From Mordavella massiliensis (GTDB lineage: Bacteria; Bacillota; Clostridia; Lachnospirales; Lachnospiraceae): a stretch of DNA of 38,517 nucleotides. This document shows, one piece after another, positions 8,340-16,402 of the stretch. Where the stretch lies: NCBI RefSeq assembly GCF_016901695.1, contig NZ_JACJKS010000020.1:1-38517 (forward strand). The letters are read 5' to 3'. A program made the translations under genes and the position numbers. The stretch's first letter is position 1. Every line of letters begins with the position of its first letter. A model generated the notes under the pieces. It was not told the origin of the DNA. It searched no databases and was given only the letters and a program-made list of their open reading frames with translations.

Positions 8340-8384
8340 AAAAAAACGACCTTCCGGGCACAAGTTTCTGTGCCCAGACGGTCG
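8340..8384 (-). terminator. Riboswitch-controlled terminator upstream of pflB
   Basis: Read on the minus strand, CGACC and GGTCG form an outer stem and GGGCACA with TGTGCCC an inner stem, followed by TTTTTTT (8340-8346). The left arm includes the conserved CCGTCTGGGC element of the ZTP aptamer. Folding of the terminator and of the aptamer should therefore exclude each other: ligand binding would spare the transcript (inference from the known mechanism). Confidence 0.85.
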
Positions 8385-8440
8385 GCTGATTTGGATCCTT
8401 ATACTCCCTGTGGTCGATTCCACTTCCGTCAGTCATATAA
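8371..8440 (-). promoter_or_regulatory. ZTP riboswitch (pfl RNA motif) aptamer
   Basis: On the minus strand the leader reads GACTGACGGAAGTGGAATCG, then CCACAGGGAGT, and ends with GCCGACCGTCTGGGC. This is the pfl RNA layout: a first hairpin with GGGAG after it, and a conserved 3' CCG-C-TGGGC hairpin that forms the pseudoknot. These RNAs bind ZTP/ZMP, purine-biosynthesis intermediates that build up when formyl-tetrahydrofolate is low, and turn on pfl and folate genes. Its position directly before pflB fits, since PFL makes formate for one-carbon metabolism. Confidence 0.88.
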
Positions 8441-8449
8441 GTAATTTTT

Positions 8450-8477
8450 ACTATAACACCCTTCCGGGAAAAGTCAA
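8450..8477 (-). promoter_or_regulatory. Promoter of the pflB-pflA operon
   Basis: On the minus strand, -35 TTGACT (8472-8477), 16-bp spacer and -10 TATAGT (8450-8455). The start site would fall just before the riboswitch aptamer. Confidence 0.75.
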
Positions 8478-8491
8478 GAGGAAGTTTTTCC

Positions 8492-8818
8492 TTACATGTC
8501 TTCCTGCACCTGGCGGATCTGCTTTTCCAGAGACGCCCTGTCCGCGTCGGAGAGACTGGCAAGAAGAGCGGCCATGTCTGTTCTGATCTTCTCCGGATCA
8601 TAGGGGATCTCCAGCGCAAAGTCGCTGTAGGCGCGGATCTTCTGGAAATAGAGGGCGGCGTTTTTCTCCTCCTTTGCATCCCGGCACATCTGGTACATGG
8701 CCACCGAGTCGGTGGCGTCCACATCCGTGCATTCCCTGCAGATCCATTTTCCAAGAAAATAATAGTTCCCGCCGGCCTGGTAGATGAAGCCCGGCAGGGT
8801 GAGAAGTGTCTCGAGCAT
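8492..8818 (-). CDS. Hypothetical protein, 108 residues
   Basis: No family is recognised. The product is small and soluble, with an aromatic N-terminal stretch (LPGFIYQAGGNYYFLGKW), one CRECT cysteine pair, and an acidic helical C-terminal half (SLSDADRASLEKQIRQVQEDM). The start at 8818 has AGGAGG nine bases upstream; an upstream ATG at 8851 lacks a ribosome binding site. In its leader a short hairpin (CCCCGC at 8844-8849 with GCGGGG at 8856-8861) precedes the ribosome binding site. It ends about 15 bases before the pflB promoter, on the same strand, and no terminator is seen between them, so some read-through is possible. Coding status rests on the good ribosome binding site and protein-like composition. 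Confidence 0.7.
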   Translation of the reverse strand: MLETLLTLPGFIYQAGGNYYFLGKWICRECTDVDATDSVAMYQMCRDAKEEKNAALYFQKIRAYSDFALEIPYDPEKIRTDMAALLASLSDADRASLEKQIRQVQEDM

Positions 8819-8936
8819 CGCGTATTCCTCCTGTTCCTGCAAACCCCGCATCTTTGCGGGGCGGTTTTACGTTCTACCGTTAAGTATAGCACGGATGAGG
8901 AGAGAAGAACACAGGAAGTCCGTGATTTTACGCAGA

Positions 8937-8965
8937 TTTACAACCACCGGCCGGCATGTTAAAAT
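8937..8965 (+). promoter_or_regulatory. Promoter of the moaC molybdenum-cofactor operon
   Basis: -35 TTTACA (8937-8942), 17-bp spacer, -10 TAAAAT (8960-8965), about 40 bases before moaC. The leader is too short for a Moco riboswitch. Confidence 0.7.
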
Positions 8966-9006
8966 AGAGGGACAGCAGATCAGAGCAAAAGAGCAGGAGG
9001 AGCAGC

Positions 9007-9513
9007 ATGGAACTGAGTCATTTTGAAGAGAACGGAAGAGCGGTCATGGTGGATGTGACCCGCAAGGATGAGACGCAGCGGGAAGCCGAGGCCAGGGGGA
9101 CCATCCTGGTAAACCGGGAGGTCTTTGAGGCGATCCGGCGCGGAACCGTGGGGAAGGGAGATGTGCTGGGGGTGGCCCAGACGGCCGGGATCATGGGGGC
9201 CAAGCGCACGTCGGACCTGATCCCCATGTGCCACATCCTGCCCATCACGGGCTGCCGGATCACCTTTGACATGGATGAGGCTGCCTGTGCGGTCCACTGC
9301 GCCTGCACGGTGAAGATCACAGGAAAGACCGGCGTGGAGATGGAGGCCCTCACAGGAGTCAGCGTGGCGCTCCTCACCATCTATGACATGTGCAAGGCGC
9401 TGGATAAGTCCATGGAGATCACGGAGATCTATCTGGTCCGCAAGACCGGGGGCAAGAGCGGCGAAGTGCACAATACCCGGCAGGGCGGAAAGGAACTGAA
9501 GACATGGGAGTAG
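9007..9513 (+). CDS. moaC: Cyclic pyranopterin monophosphate synthase
   Basis: 168 residues (family about 160). MoaC, with MoaA, turns GTP into cyclic pyranopterin monophosphate, the first step of molybdenum cofactor synthesis. Seen motifs are the N-terminal MVDVTRKDETQREAEARG, the LIPMCHILPITG active-site segment and ALTGVSVALLTIYDMCKALDKS with the C-terminal KTGGKSG loop. It is the first gene of the operon, with AGGAGGAG just before ATG 9007, and its end overlaps the next gene by ten bases. moaA is not in this window. Confidence 0.96.
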   Translation: MELSHFEENGRAVMVDVTRKDETQREAEARGTILVNREVFEAIRRGTVGKGDVLGVAQTAGIMGAKRTSDLIPMCHILPITGCRITFDMDEAACAVHCACTVKITGKTGVEMEALTGVSVALLTIYDMCKALDKSMEITEIYLVRKTGGKSGEVHNTRQGGKELKTWE

Positions 9514-10550
9514 AAATGAAGCAGATCCGGACGCAGGACGCCGTGGGTACCGTGCTCTGCCATGACATCACCCAGATCATCCCGGGGAAGGTCAAGGACG
9601 CGGTGTTCCGCAAGGGGCATATCGTGACGGAGGAAGATATCCCGGTGCTCCTGTCCGTGGGGAAGGAGCATCTCTACGTGTGGGAGGCCAGGGAGGGGCT
9701 GCTCCACGAGAACGATGCGGCAGAGATCCTGCGGCAGGTCTGCCAGGGGGCGCATCTGTCCCCGTCGGAAGCCAGGGAGGGAAAGATCGAGCTGACGGCC
9801 GGGATGGACGGCCTTCTCAAAACAGACCGGGAGAAGCTGAACCGGGTCAATGCGCTGGGGGAGATCGTCATCGCCTCCCGGCACGGGGATTTCCCTGTGA
9901 AGAAGGGGGACAAGGTGGCAGGTATGCGGGTCGTGCCACTTGTGATCGAAGAGGAAAAGATGGAGCAGGTCAGGGAGCTCTGCGGCGAAGAGGCAGTCTT
10001 TTCCATCCTTCCTTTCCGGCAGATCAAAGTGGGGATCGTGACCACGGGGAGCGAGGTGTACCATGGGCGGATCCGGGATCAGTTCACGCCGGTCGTGGAG
10101 GCGAAGCTTCGGGAGTGGGACGCACAGATCCTGGGCAATATCCTTTGCAGCGATGACGTGTCCATGGAGCAGGATGCGATCGGGAAATGGATCCGCGAGG
10201 GAGCGGACATGGTAGTCTGCACCGGCGGCATGAGCGTGGATCCTGACGACCGGACGCCCCTCGCCATCCGAAGCTGCGCGGATGAGGTCATCACCTACGG
10301 GGCGCCGGTCCTGCCGGGGGCGATGTTTATGCTCGCCTACCGGAGGCGGCCTGGAGGCGGGCCGGATATCCCGGTGCTCGGACTGCCGGGCTGCGTCATG
10401 TACGCCGGGCGGACGATCTTCGACCTGGTGCTTCCCCGGCTGGTGGCCGGAGAGCGGCTGAGCCGGGAGGATTTCACGGGCATGGGGGAAGGCGGCCTGT
10501 GCCTGAACTGTCCGGTGTGCACGTTCCCGAACTGCGGGTTTGGAAAGTAG
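9504..10550 (+). CDS. MoeA-like molybdopterin-binding protein
   Basis: 348 residues. The central and C-terminal part contains a MoCF_biosynth-type domain (KVGIVTTGSEVYHGRI, MVVCTGGMSVDPDDRTPLAI, PVLGLPGCVMYAGRTIFDLV), shared by MogA, MoeA and CinA, which bind molybdopterin and help insert molybdate. The N-terminal part (VGTVLCHDITQIIPGKVKDA) is a short MoeA-like region. The tail has closely spaced cysteines (CLNCPVCTFPNC) that might hold a metal. It is about 50 residues shorter than E. coli MoeA, so calling it moeA outright is not safe. ATG 9504 has AAGGA nine bases upstream; ATG 9516 is an alternative. It overlaps moaC and is followed by xdhC. Confidence 0.85.
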   Translation: MGVEMKQIRTQDAVGTVLCHDITQIIPGKVKDAVFRKGHIVTEEDIPVLLSVGKEHLYVWEAREGLLHENDAAEILRQVCQGAHLSPSEAREGKIELTAGMDGLLKTDREKLNRVNALGEIVIASRHGDFPVKKGDKVAGMRVVPLVIEEEKMEQVRELCGEEAVFSILPFRQIKVGIVTTGSEVYHGRIRDQFTPVVEAKLREWDAQILGNILCSDDVSMEQDAIGKWIREGADMVVCTGGMSVDPDDRTPLAIRSCADEVITYGAPVLPGAMFMLAYRRRPGGGPDIPVLGLPGCVMYAGRTIFDLVLPRLVAGERLSREDFTGMGEGGLCLNCPVCTFPNCGFGK

Positions 10551-10578
10551 ATCATATGTAAGTATAAAAGGATTGTGT

Positions 10579-11589
10579 ATGCGACAAAGGGAATTTTATC
10601 AGGCGGTCCGGGAGAAACTGGCCGCCGGCTGCCCGGATCTGACGGCCGTGACTGTGCTGGAAGGTCCGGCGGCGGGAACAAAATATCTCCTGGAGGGAGA
10701 AAAAGAGGCGGAGAAGTTCCGGCAGGAGCATGCCGGGCTGCGCTGTTTTGAAGAGCGTCTCGGGCGGACGCCCCGGCTGCTTGTCTTCGGCGCGGGCCAC
10801 GTGTCCCGGCCCATCATCCGGATCGGGAAAATGCTGGGCTTTTCCGTGACTGTGCTGGAGGACCGGCCGAAGTTCGCGGATGATGCGCGCCGCGCCGGGG
10901 CGGACCTGGTGATCTGCGAGTCTTTCCGGGAGGGGCTAAGGCAGGTGGAACCGGATCAGGACACCTACGCGGTCATTGTGACGAGAGGGCACCGCTATGA
11001 CGAGGACTGCCTGTACGGGCTCCTTTCCATGGAGAGGGAGAAGGGGCTGGCCTTCGCCTATATCGGGATGATGGGCAGCAGGCGCCGGACAGCCATGGTG
11101 CGGGAGCACATGGCAGAGCTTGGCATCGACCGGGCGCAGTTGGACCGCGTCCATGCCCCCATCGGCCTTCCGATCGGGGCGGAGACGCCGGAGGAGATTG
11201 CCGTGTCCGTCTTTGGCGAGATCATTCAGGTGAAGAGCGGGAAAGGCCTGTCGGAGGGCTATTCTGGTGAGCTGCTTGCAGCGGTGCCTGGCGGGTGCGG
11301 GTCTGAAAGCGGCGCGCAGCAGGCGGTCCTGGCCACGATCATTGCCAGGCAGGGCTCGGCGCCCCGCAGTGTGGGGACGAAAATGCTGGTCCGGGCAGAC
11401 GGGACAACGGTGGGCACCATCGGCGGCGGCTGCGCCGAGAGCGCGGTCATGCACAGGGCGCTGCAGATGATGCGGTTTTCAGATGAATCCGGCTTTGCGT
11501 TGGCAGAGGTGGATATGACAGCCCGGGAGGCAGAGGAGGAGGGCATGGTGTGCGGCGGGCACATCCGCGTCCTGTTGGAGAGACTATGA
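10579..11589 (+). CDS. xdhC: XdhC/CoxI-family molybdenum hydroxylase maturation factor, domains in swapped order
   Basis: 336 residues. XdhC proteins bind the molybdenum cofactor, help add the terminal sulfur (or selenium) and deliver it to xanthine dehydrogenase-type enzymes. Here the Rossmann domain comes first (GAGHVSRPIIRIGKMLGF at about 71, then ILGM-type MMGSRRR) and the CoxI domain last (VLATIIARQGSAPRSVGTKM from about 249, then GTIGGGCAESAV and EGMVCGG). In classical XdhC the CoxI part is N-terminal. ATG 10579 with AAAGGA upstream is preferred over the TTG at 10540. Its stop overlaps the yqeC start (ATGA), showing translational coupling. Confidence 0.88.
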   Translation: MRQREFYQAVREKLAAGCPDLTAVTVLEGPAAGTKYLLEGEKEAEKFRQEHAGLRCFEERLGRTPRLLVFGAGHVSRPIIRIGKMLGFSVTVLEDRPKFADDARRAGADLVICESFREGLRQVEPDQDTYAVIVTRGHRYDEDCLYGLLSMEREKGLAFAYIGMMGSRRRTAMVREHMAELGIDRAQLDRVHAPIGLPIGAETPEEIAVSVFGEIIQVKSGKGLSEGYSGELLAAVPGGCGSESGAQQAVLATIIARQGSAPRSVGTKMLVRADGTTVGTIGGGCAESAVMHRALQMMRFSDESGFALAEVDMTAREAEEEGMVCGGHIRVLLERL

Positions 11590-12326
11590 TCCGGAAAAAA
11601 GAAGCGGGAATTTACAGAGAATATGAAAGCCTGCTGGACGCCCTGGGGCTTGCAAAGCGCCGGGATGTGCGGGTGTGCGCGGTGGGGGCGGGAGGAAAGA
11701 CGTCTCTTCTGAAATGCCTGGCCTCGGAGTACAGGCAAAGAGGCATACCTGTTGCGGTGACCACTACGACCCATATGTATGCGGAGGAAAAGCCGTGGTT
11801 TCTTCTGGAGCAGAGCCGGGAGAAGGCTGCGGAGATCCTGTCGCGGGAGGGGGTCGTTTTTCTCGGGCGTCCGGACCGGGACGGCAAGATGCGCGCACCG
11901 GACGAAGCGTGGATGCAGGAGATCCTCGCGCTGCCCTTCCCGGTACTGATCGAGGGGGACGGAGCCAGGATGCTTCCCCTGAAGGCGCCGGGCGGGCGGG
12001 AGCCGGTGATCCCGGCCTGTGCGACCCATGTCCTGTCGGTGTACGGGATGCAGGCGCTGGGCGGCCGGATGCAGGATGTCTGCTTCCGGGCGGATCTGGC
12101 GGCCGGGCTTCTGGGCAGACGCCCGGAAGATCCGGTGCGGGAGGAGGACATTGCCCTGCTGGCCGCGCACCCGGAAGGGGGAAGAAAGGCTGTGCCGGAG
12201 AGAGCGGCGTGTATCACGGTGCTGGCCCAGGCGGACCTTCCCGGACGGATGGCGGCGGCAGAGCGGATCGGGCGGACGGTGCCCGGCGAGGTGCTGCTTA
12301 GCGGCAGGATGGAGGACAGACTATGA
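11586..12326 (+). CDS. yqeC: YqeC-type accessory protein for selenium-dependent molybdenum hydroxylases
   Basis: 246 residues. A nucleotide-binding P-loop GAGGKTSLL is at about 35, followed by AVTTTTHMYAEE and later VLIEGDGARMLPLKAP, the pattern of the YqeC family found beside selenium-dependent molybdenum hydroxylases. The biochemical reaction is not established. The start overlaps the xdhC stop (ATGA at 11586) and its stop overlaps the next start in the same way, so the four genes are tightly coupled. Confidence 0.85.
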   Translation: MIRKKEAGIYREYESLLDALGLAKRRDVRVCAVGAGGKTSLLKCLASEYRQRGIPVAVTTTTHMYAEEKPWFLLEQSREKAAEILSREGVVFLGRPDRDGKMRAPDEAWMQEILALPFPVLIEGDGARMLPLKAPGGREPVIPACATHVLSVYGMQALGGRMQDVCFRADLAAGLLGRRPEDPVREEDIALLAAHPEGGRKAVPERAACITVLAQADLPGRMAAAERIGRTVPGEVLLSGRMEDRL

Positions 12327-13705
12327 AGATACTGATCAGAGGAGCAGGAGACCTGGCGACGGGGATCGCGGCCAGACTGTACCGCTGCGGCCATGCGGTG
12401 CTCATGACGGAGATCCCGCAGCCGCTGACTGTGAGGCGGACGGTGGCCTTTTCGCGGGCTGTCTGTGAAGGCAGGGCCCGGGTGGAAGAGATGGAGGCTG
12501 TCCTGGCAGGGGATTATGAGGAGGCGCAGCGGATCCTGAAGCAGGGGGACATCCCGGTGCTGGTCGACGAGGCGGCCCGGGTGCGGGAGCAGTTCCGCCC
12601 GGATGTACTGGTGGACGCTGTCATCGCCAAGCGGAATCTGGGGACAAAGATCACGGACGCCCCGCTGGTCGTCGGGGTGGGACCGGGTTTTACAGCCGGT
12701 GAGGACTGCCACTGCGTGGTGGAGACCAAGCGGGGGCACACCCTTGGCAGGGTGATCTGGGAGGGCTGCGCCATCCCCAATACAGGCGTGCCGGGCAATG
12801 TGGGCGGCTACACGAAGGAGCGTCTGCTGCGCGCCTCTGCGGACGGCCGGATCCACCCGATGGTGTCCATAGGCGACCGGGTGGAGAAGGGGCAGATCGC
12901 GGCCTACACAGGGGACGTGCCGGTGTATGCGGCCATGTCCGGCCTGGTCCGGGGCATGCTCCAGGAGGGGGCGTCTGTGCAGGAAGGCATGAAGATCGGG
13001 GACATTGACGCCCGCTGTGAGAACGCTGCCTGCTATACGATCTCAGAGAAGGCGCTGGCTGTGGGCGGCGGCGTCCTGGAGGCCGCGGAGACGTACCGGG
13101 CCGTGCGGGGCAGGTACAGCCTTGTGATCCTGGCGGCCGGTCTGGGCAGCCGGTTCGGCGCAGACAAGCTGTCCTGCCAGGTGCGGGGCAGGGCCGTCTA
13201 CCAGTACATGCTGGAGAAGGCGGCTGCGTTTCCCGGGGTGGAGTCGTTCATAGTCACGGGCAATGAGGCGATCATGGAAGAGGCCGGCAGGATGGGCGTG
13301 ACGCCGGTGAGCAACCGGGAAGCGGAGCTTGGGATCTCCCATTCCCTGCAGTTGGGGCTCCGCGCGGCGCTTCAGAGCCGGCCCCGGATCGAAGGGGTGC
13401 TCTTCGCGGTCTGCGACCAGCCGGGACTTCGCATTTCCACGATCCAGCGGATCTGGAACCGGGCTGCGGTGAAGCCGGGGCGGATCATCTGCGCCGGGCA
13501 GAAGCAGGAGGCCGGGAATCCGGTGCTCTGGCCGGCGGCGTTTTTCCCGGAGCTGATGTCGCTCACAGGCGACGTGGGGGGCCGGGCAGTGCTGGCGCGC
13601 CATATGGATCAGGTCGAGATCGTAGAGGCCCGGGAGACGGAGCTGCGGGATATCGACCGCAGGGAGGACCTGGAAGAGATCTGGGAGAGGCGATGGGGCA
13701 TATAG
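12323..13705 (+). CDS. YqeB-type Se-Mo hydroxylase protein fused to a MocA-type nucleotidyltransferase
   Basis: 460 residues in two parts. Residues 1 to about 255 are the EF2563/YqeB family (KILIRGAGDLATGIAARLYR, VDAVIAKRNLGTKI, VVGVGPGFTAGEDCH), a marker of selenium-dependent molybdenum hydroxylases. Residues about 266-460 are a MobA/MocA-like nucleotidyltransferase (LVILAAGLGSRFGADKLSCQ, FAVCDQPGLRISTI, GNPVLWP) that would add CMP to molybdopterin, giving the cytosine dinucleotide cofactor used by xanthine dehydrogenase-type enzymes. Joining the two suggests that they act in sequence on one cofactor. It ends the operon; a terminator follows at 13710-13744. Confidence 0.88.
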   Translation: MKILIRGAGDLATGIAARLYRCGHAVLMTEIPQPLTVRRTVAFSRAVCEGRARVEEMEAVLAGDYEEAQRILKQGDIPVLVDEAARVREQFRPDVLVDAVIAKRNLGTKITDAPLVVGVGPGFTAGEDCHCVVETKRGHTLGRVIWEGCAIPNTGVPGNVGGYTKERLLRASADGRIHPMVSIGDRVEKGQIAAYTGDVPVYAAMSGLVRGMLQEGASVQEGMKIGDIDARCENAACYTISEKALAVGGGVLEAAETYRAVRGRYSLVILAAGLGSRFGADKLSCQVRGRAVYQYMLEKAAAFPGVESFIVTGNEAIMEEAGRMGVTPVSNREAELGISHSLQLGLRAALQSRPRIEGVLFAVCDQPGLRISTIQRIWNRAAVKPGRIICAGQKQEAGNPVLWPAAFFPELMSLTGDVGGRAVLARHMDQVEIVEARETELRDIDRREDLEEIWERRWGI

Positions 13706-13709
13706 GGAG

Positions 13710-13744
13710 CTGCGCGTGGATTGGCTGCGCGCAGGTTTCTTTTT
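13710..13744 (+). terminator. Terminator after the moaC-yqeB operon
   Basis: A 7-bp GC stem (CTGCGCG 13710-13716, CGCGCAG 13728-13734) with an 11-base loop is followed by GTTTCTTTTT. It starts five bases after the stop codon and separates the cofactor operon from the molybdate transporter. Confidence 0.75.
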
Positions 13745-13751
13745 GCAAGCG

Positions 13752-13782
13752 AGTTGTTTTTGAAAACAACTTGATATATACT
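13752..13782 (+). promoter_or_regulatory. modA promoter with overlapping operator palindrome
   Basis: A -35 box TTGTTT (13754-13759), 17-bp spacer and -10 TATACT (13777-13782). A palindrome with 9-bp arms AGTTGTTTT and AAAACAACT around a TG centre (13752-13771) covers the -35 and much of the spacer. It is a plausible repressor site, possibly for the ModE-like protein at the end of the operon (inference). Confidence 0.65.
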
Positions 13783-13824
13783 GGGAGAGGAACGTGTGTG
13801 ACTGAGCAAGAGGAGGAACTGAAA

Positions 13825-14655
13825 ATGAAGAAAGTACATGCAGGATATCTGCGGGCAGCGTCTGTCAGTGTAACGGCGGCTGCGGTCGTCCTGGCCGGCT
13901 GTGCTTCCGGGGGAGGAGACACACAGAGCGGGGGAAAAACCGGCGGAGAACAGACAGAGATTCTGGTGGCGGCTGCAGCCAGCCTGGAATATGCTTTTGA
14001 GGAGGAGCTGATCCCCCTGTTTGAGGAGGCCCATCCGGGGGTGACAGTCCGTGGGACCTATGACAGCTCCGGCAAGCTGCAGACCCAGATCGAGGAGGGC
14101 ATGGAGGCGGACGTTTTCATGTCGGCGGCCAGACAGCAGATGGACAGCCTGGCGGAGGAAGGATTTGTGGACGGGGACTCGGTGGCGGACCTTCTGGACA
14201 ATCAGATCGTGCTGATCACACCTGCGGACAATGAGGCGGGTCTTGCATCGTTTACGGATCTTACAAAGGCGGACACCATTGCGGTGGGGGACCCGGCCAG
14301 CGTCCCGGCGGGTCAGTATGCCCGTGAGGCGCTCACGGATCTGGGGCTCTGGGATCAGGTGCTGGCAAAGGCGAGCCTTGGTACAAATGTGACGGAGGTT
14401 CTGAACTGGGTGGCTGAGGGCAGCGCCCAGGCGGGGATCGTCTACGCCACGGACGCGGCCACAACAGACCGGGTAAAGGTGATCGCCCCGGCGCCGGAGG
14501 GGAGCCTTGAGGAACCGGCCGTCTACCCGGCGGGGCTGGTTGCGGACAGCGCGCACCCAAAGGAGGCGCAGGCCTTTCTTAAGTTCCTCCGGAGCGGGGA
14601 GGCAGTGGAAGTCTTCGAGTCGTATGGGTTTACGGTACATGAGGAAAAGGAGTAA
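13825..14655 (+). CDS. modA: Molybdate ABC transporter, substrate-binding lipoprotein
   Basis: 276 residues. The lipoprotein signal has a basic start, a hydrophobic core and lipobox LAGC with Cys26 as the lipidated residue, so the protein is anchored outside the membrane. The mature part starts with ILVAAAASLEYAFEEEL and contains GTYDSSGKLQTQIEEG and DVFMSAARQQMD, matching ModA. It captures molybdate (perhaps tungstate) for ModBC. ATG 13825 has AGGAGG nine bases upstream; the open frame extends further upstream but without a signal peptide start. modB follows after six bases. Confidence 0.94.
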   Translation: MKKVHAGYLRAASVSVTAAAVVLAGCASGGGDTQSGGKTGGEQTEILVAAAASLEYAFEEELIPLFEEAHPGVTVRGTYDSSGKLQTQIEEGMEADVFMSAARQQMDSLAEEGFVDGDSVADLLDNQIVLITPADNEAGLASFTDLTKADTIAVGDPASVPAGQYAREALTDLGLWDQVLAKASLGTNVTEVLNWVAEGSAQAGIVYATDAATTDRVKVIAPAPEGSLEEPAVYPAGLVADSAHPKEAQAFLKFLRSGEAVEVFESYGFTVHEEKE

Positions 14656-14661
14656 AGCGGT

Positions 14662-15345
14662 ATGGATCTTTCACCAGTACTGATATCAGCAAAGACAGCG
14701 TCGGTGTCTGTCGTACTTACCTTTTTTGCTGGGGTGGCCGCCGCGTTTTTCGTGTTCCGCATGCGAAGCGGGAGGCGGAAGATCTTCTGGGACGGGGTGC
14801 TGACGCTCCCGCTCGTGCTGCCTCCCACAGTGGCAGGGTTTTTCCTGCTCTTTCTCTTCGGCGTCCACCGGCCGGTCGGCGCGTTCTTCCTGGAGTTTTT
14901 CGGGGTGAAGATCGCGTTTTCCTGGGGCGCCACTGTGCTGGCCGCGTCGGTGATCTCGTTTCCGCTCATGTACCGCTGCGCCCGGGGCGCGTTTGAGCAG
15001 GTGGACCGGGACCTTCTGGATGCCGGACGGACGCTTGGCATGTCCGAGTGGCGGATCTTCCGGAAGATCCTTCTGCCGAACGCCCTGCACGGACTCCTCT
15101 CAGGGGGGATCCTGGCATTTGCCCGGGGGCTGGGGGAGTTCGGCGCCACGGCTATGATCGCGGGAAACATTGCAGGGGAGACGCGGACGCTGCCGCTGGC
15201 TGTCTACTCGGACGTGTCTGCCGGAAATATGGAGGGAGCCGGAAAGTACGTCCTGATCCTGGTGCTTATTTCTTTTATCGCAGTCACCGGGATGAGTTGT
15301 GCTACGTATCTGTTTCAGGGATTTGAGCGGAGGGAGACGCGTTGA
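14662..15345 (+). CDS. modB: Molybdate ABC transporter permease
   Basis: 227 residues, about five membrane segments. The EAA loop that contacts the ATPase is seen as DLLDAGRTLGMSEWRIFRKI, followed by LPNALHGLLSGGILAFARGLGEFGAT, typical of ModB. The proline-rich TLPLVLPPTVAGFFLL segment also matches the family. The start has GGAG about ten bases upstream. The stop codon TGA overlaps the TTG start of modC, so they are translated together. Confidence 0.94.
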   Translation: MDLSPVLISAKTASVSVVLTFFAGVAAAFFVFRMRSGRRKIFWDGVLTLPLVLPPTVAGFFLLFLFGVHRPVGAFFLEFFGVKIAFSWGATVLAASVISFPLMYRCARGAFEQVDRDLLDAGRTLGMSEWRIFRKILLPNALHGLLSGGILAFARGLGEFGATAMIAGNIAGETRTLPLAVYSDVSAGNMEGAGKYVLILVLISFIAVTGMSCATYLFQGFERRETR

Positions 15346-16379
15346 GAGGGCTGGAAGCAGAGATTGGGAAAAAACTGAAGAATTTTGAGCTGGACGCGGC
15401 GTTTTCCCAGGCAGACGGATGTCTCGGCATACTGGGGCCATCGGGCTGCGGGAAGAGCATGACGCTGCGGGCGGTGGCAGGGCTTGTGCGGCCGGACCGG
15501 GGGCGGATCTGTCTGGACGGAAGAATCCTGTTTGACAGTGGAAAGCGGGTGGATCTTTCTGTGCAGAAAAGGAAAGTGGGCTATCTTTTCCAGAATTACG
15601 CCCTGTTTCCCAACATGACCGTGGCGGAGAATATCCGGGCCGGGATGCGCAAAGGTCCGGCGGCCGGCAAAAACCTGGCGGAACTTGTGCGCCGTTTCCA
15701 CCTGGAGGGGCTGGAGGGCCGGTATCCGGGGCAGCTCTCCGGCGGCCAGCAGCAGCGGACTGCCCTGGCGAGGATCTTTGCCTCGGATGCGCAGTGCCTT
15801 CTGCTGGATGAACCGTTTTCCGCCATGGACAGCTACCTCCGGGAGGAGATGCAGATCGGGCTGGCGCAGATCATCCGGGAGTTTGAAGGCTGTATGGTCC
15901 TTGTGAGCCATGACCGGGACGAGATCTACCGTCTGTGCGACCGGACGCTGATCATGGAGAACGGGAAAAGCGTGGTCTGCGGCGGGACGAGGGAACTTTT
16001 TGCCAGGCCCCGCAGGGTGGCCGCCGCCCGTCTCACCGGCTGCAAGAACCTGTCGCGGATCCGCAGGGCGGGGGACTTTCAGGTGCACGCCCTGGACTGG
16101 CATGTGACACTTCAGACAAAGGAGCCTGTGACGAGCCGGATCACGCATGTCGGGATCCGGGCCCACGACATCCTGCCCGCGCCGGAGGGGGAGGACGTGC
16201 CGAACCGGATCCGGGTACTGGTAAAAGAGAAGGTGTATTCGCCCTTTGAGTGGACCCTCGTTTTTCAGAATCTGGAGGAGCCGGGGGCGGGGATCTGGAT
16301 GAAGCGGGAGCGCGGCGATATGCAGGTGCCGGAGGCAGTGACTGTAGATCCGGCGAAGATCCTCCTGCTGGAGGAGTAA
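15342..16379 (+). CDS. modC: Molybdate ABC transporter ATPase
   Basis: 345 residues. Walker A is GPSGCGKSMT, signature LSGGQQQRTALARI, Walker B LLLDEPFSAMD, followed by VLVSHDRDE. The C-terminal 70 or so residues resemble a molybdate-binding MOP/TOBE domain, as in ModC. It powers transport through ModB. The start codon is TTG at 15342, overlapping the modB stop, with GGAGGGAG about seven bases upstream. Confidence 0.93.
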   Translation: MRGLEAEIGKKLKNFELDAAFSQADGCLGILGPSGCGKSMTLRAVAGLVRPDRGRICLDGRILFDSGKRVDLSVQKRKVGYLFQNYALFPNMTVAENIRAGMRKGPAAGKNLAELVRRFHLEGLEGRYPGQLSGGQQQRTALARIFASDAQCLLLDEPFSAMDSYLREEMQIGLAQIIREFEGCMVLVSHDRDEIYRLCDRTLIMENGKSVVCGGTRELFARPRRVAAARLTGCKNLSRIRRAGDFQVHALDWHVTLQTKEPVTSRITHVGIRAHDILPAPEGEDVPNRIRVLVKEKVYSPFEWTLVFQNLEEPGAGIWMKRERGDMQVPEAVTVDPAKILLLEE

Positions 16380-16402
16380 GATGGATGGGAGGAACAGGAA
16401 AA

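Noticed and set aside
8966-9006. Moco riboswitch before moaC
   Set aside because: Only about 40 bases lie between the promoter and the start codon, far too short for that RNA.
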